64,000 nt of DNA from an uncultured Desulfosarcina sp. (GTDB taxonomy: Bacteria; Desulfobacterota; Desulfobacteria; Desulfobacterales; Desulfosarcinaceae), in the NCBI RefSeq assembly GCF_963668215.1, contig NZ_OY764190.1, positions 1,302,001 through 1,366,000 of the forward strand. Direction: 5' to 3'. Made by a program: the position numbers and the translations under genes. Shown in pieces: positions 62,531 through 64,000 of this stretch. How positions within the stretch are numbered: the stretch's first letter is position 1; each line of letters begins with the position of its first letter. The notes under the pieces were generated by a model. That model was given only the letters and a program-made list of their open reading frames with translations. It did no database searches and was not told where the DNA came from.

Positions 62531-63292
62531 ATGGATGCCGCTTACGTAAAAGCCTGCCTGAACTTGCATGCCGTACTGCCGAATCTCGAAGAACTGGTCG
62601 CTCACGATCCCGAATCCGCCCGTCTGTCGAAAAACTGGGACATTCGCATCCAGTTCCTTGCACGCAACGGCCCGACAGCCTGTGTCGCTTTCGACCGGGG
62701 GCGATGCACCGTGAATCGAGGCAACCATGCAAAGCCGCACGTCAAACTTTTTTTCACCTCGCCCGACCACCTGAACCGCATGATGGACGGCAAGGCCAAT
62801 CCGATTCCCGTCAAGGGCTTCACCCGGTTGGGCTTCCTTTCAAAGGAGTTCCCCAAACTGACCGACCGGCTGGAAGCGGTCCTGAAGGCCGGCGAAGAGC
62901 AACTGCGCGACCCCGATGTTCTGGCGTTGAACACCCGCATGACGCTGTACACGGCAGCCTACGCGGCCCGGGAACTGCTCCTTTACGACAAGGTCGGTCG
63001 GCTTATTGCCCCGTCCATCCCCGACGGCGCAATCAGTCTGGCCATATTACCAGACGGACCGGAAGTTACGCTGCGCTTCGATCACGGACGCATCGACGTA
63101 TTAAAATCCGGCGTGGATGCTCCCCATGCCCTCATCCAGCTGGGCAGCATGGCCATCGCCCATGATTTTCTCAACGGTCACCTGGATACCTATGCGGCCA
63201 TTACCGACGGCCGCGTTCGCATCCGCGGGCAGATCCCGATGATCGATGCCCTGGGCACCGTCCTCGACCGGGTGCCCCACTACCTTTCCTAG
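62531..63292 (+). CDS. Hypothetical protein, SCP2 sterol-carrier-like
   Basis: 253 residues. Two related halves: first with WDIRIQFLARNGPTACVAFDRG and VKLFFTSPDHLNRMMDGKANPIPVKGFTR, second with GAISLAILPDGPEVTLRFDHGRI and the final GRVRIRGQIPMIDALGTVLDRV. The strand-rich pattern with LNxMMxGKAxP is like SCP2/lipid-binding domains. May bind acyl-CoA or lipid. Controlled by the neighbouring TetR palindrome and followed after 12 bases by an aminotransferase gene, likely one operon. AGAGG precedes the ATG. Confidence 0.7.
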   Translation: MDAAYVKACLNLHAVLPNLEELVAHDPESARLSKNWDIRIQFLARNGPTACVAFDRGRCTVNRGNHAKPHVKLFFTSPDHLNRMMDGKANPIPVKGFTRLGFLSKEFPKLTDRLEAVLKAGEEQLRDPDVLALNTRMTLYTAAYAARELLLYDKVGRLIAPSIPDGAISLAILPDGPEVTLRFDHGRIDVLKSGVDAPHALIQLGSMAIAHDFLNGHLDTYAAITDGRVRIRGQIPMIDALGTVLDRVPHYLS

Positions 63293-63304
63293 GAGAAAAA
63301 TCGC

Positions 63305-64000
63305 ATGCAGACCTACAGCTATCCGGAATCCCAGGCGCTGTTCCAGCGGGCCTCCCGGGTCATGCCCTGCGGCATTTACGGCCACTTCAGTCCCGCGCCC
63401 CTGATTCCGCCCGAGTATTACCCCTTTTTTACCGCCAAGGCCAAAGGCGCCCGATTCTTCGATATCGACGGCAACGAATTCATCGATTACATGTGCGGCT
63501 ACGGCCCCATGGTCACCGGCTACAACAACCCCGAGGTGGACGCCGCCGCCCTCGACCAGTTGAAGCGGGGCAACTGCACCACCAGCGCGGCGCCCGTGAT
63601 GGTCGAGCTGGCCGAATACCTGGTGGACCTGGTCCCGGCGGCCGACTGGGCCTTTTTCGCCAAGAACGGGGGGGACATCACCAATTACGCCACCATGATC
63701 GCCCGCGACGCCACCGGCCGCAGCAAGATCGTCATGTTCAAGGGCGGCTACCACGGCGTGGCCGCCTGGATGCAGTCCCCGGGCCATCACGGAGTGACGG
63801 ACCAGGACCATGAGCACATCCTTCGCGTGGACTGGAACGATTTCGCCGCCCTGGAAGCTGTGGTCCAGCAGCACGGCGACGATATCGCCGGACTCATCGC
63901 CACGCCCTACCACGTGCCGACCTTCGCCGACAGCGAGATGCCCGCCGAGGGGTTCTGGCAAAAAGTGGAAGCCCTGTGCCGCAAACATGGCATCGTTCTC
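63305..64000 (+). CDS. Class III aminotransferase (partial, runs off window end)
   Basis: 232 codons visible. PLP fold type I, glutamate-1-semialdehyde aminomutase/class III group: N-terminal SYPESQALFQRASRVMPCG, FFDIDGNEFIDYMCGYGPM, cofactor-loop FFAKNGGDITNYATMIARD (an altered SGxEA loop) and FKGGYHGVAAWMQS. The PLP lysine lies beyond the window. Its NGGD loop departs from the common SG-x-E-A, so the substrate is likely not glutamate semialdehyde. GGAG stands nine bases before the ATG. Second gene after the SCP2-like gene. Confidence 0.85.
   Translation, partial: MQTYSYPESQALFQRASRVMPCGIYGHFSPAPLIPPEYYPFFTAKAKGARFFDIDGNEFIDYMCGYGPMVTGYNNPEVDAAALDQLKRGNCTTSAAPVMVELAEYLVDLVPAADWAFFAKNGGDITNYATMIARDATGRSKIVMFKGGYHGVAAWMQSPGHHGVTDQDHEHILRVDWNDFAALEAVVQQHGDDIAGLIATPYHVPTFADSEMPAEGFWQKVEALCRKHGIVL

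Overview
The window looks like a chromosomal segment of an anaerobic, sulfate-reducer-type Desulfobacterota bacterium of Desulfosarcina-like character. This is inferred from gene content only: a FlxABCD/HdrA-type NAD(P)H-linked electron-transfer operon, an anaerobic CO dehydrogenase (CooS), a siroheme decarboxylase of the alternative heme pathway beside cytochrome c maturation genes, a sulfide-type Thi4 thiazole synthase, a ferredoxin-thioredoxin-reductase-like protein, and several sigma-54 activators. The host DNA is G+C-rich; one A+T-rich island interrupts it.

Layout. 1-9.6 kb: a secreted von Willebrand A protein cut by the window edge, an MFS exporter, 3-dehydroquinase, an HMG-CoA-lyase-family enzyme, an isochorismatase-family hydrolase overlapping a D-2-hydroxyacid dehydrogenase, small unknowns and a hotdog thioesterase. 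9.8-10.9 kb: thi4 behind a TPP riboswitch with an intrinsic terminator. 11.9-24.76 kb: a 12.7-kb integrative island in the 3' half of a tRNA-Glu(CTC) gene. It has a tyrosine integrase, direct att repeats, repeated candidate integrase arm sites at both ends, an AlpA-like regulator, a DUF3987-like protein, a radical SAM/SPASM maturase with a small four-cysteine precursor peptide (a candidate RiPP system), a large dynamin-like GTPase, and two identical 1390-bp insertion sequences with 6-bp target duplications. One IS copy splits an island gene that can be rejoined exactly on paper.

24.9-36 kb: housekeeping and envelope genes (MltB-type transglycosylase, PHP phosphatase, radA, rlmE, yebC, nadA, lolA) and a hybrid histidine kinase with an apparent frameshift, followed by an overlapping Hpt protein. 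Two copies of a MITE-like repeat and several REP-like palindromes lie between genes. 36-40 kb: a ZraS/ZraR-type two-component pair divergent from a ZraP-like periplasmic protein that has a clear sigma-54 promoter. 40-48.7 kb: YkgJ-family protein, acyl-CoA dehydrogenase, sfsA, a receiver protein, the resB-ccsA-ahb operon, and an FmdE plus molybdopterin-binding pair.

48.7-60.7 kb is the energy-metabolism core. A five-gene operon encodes a 1484-residue HdrA-GltD-HdrA fusion, MvhD/FlxD, two iron-sulfur proteins and a FAD/NAD(P) protein. It is read from a probable sigma-54 promoter with nested dyads upstream, and a PAS sigma-54 activator is transcribed divergently. That activator converges on a solo cooS. 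61-64 kb: a glutaredoxin/FTR pair, a TetR regulator with a palindromic operator in front of an SCP2-like gene, and a class III aminotransferase cut by the window end.
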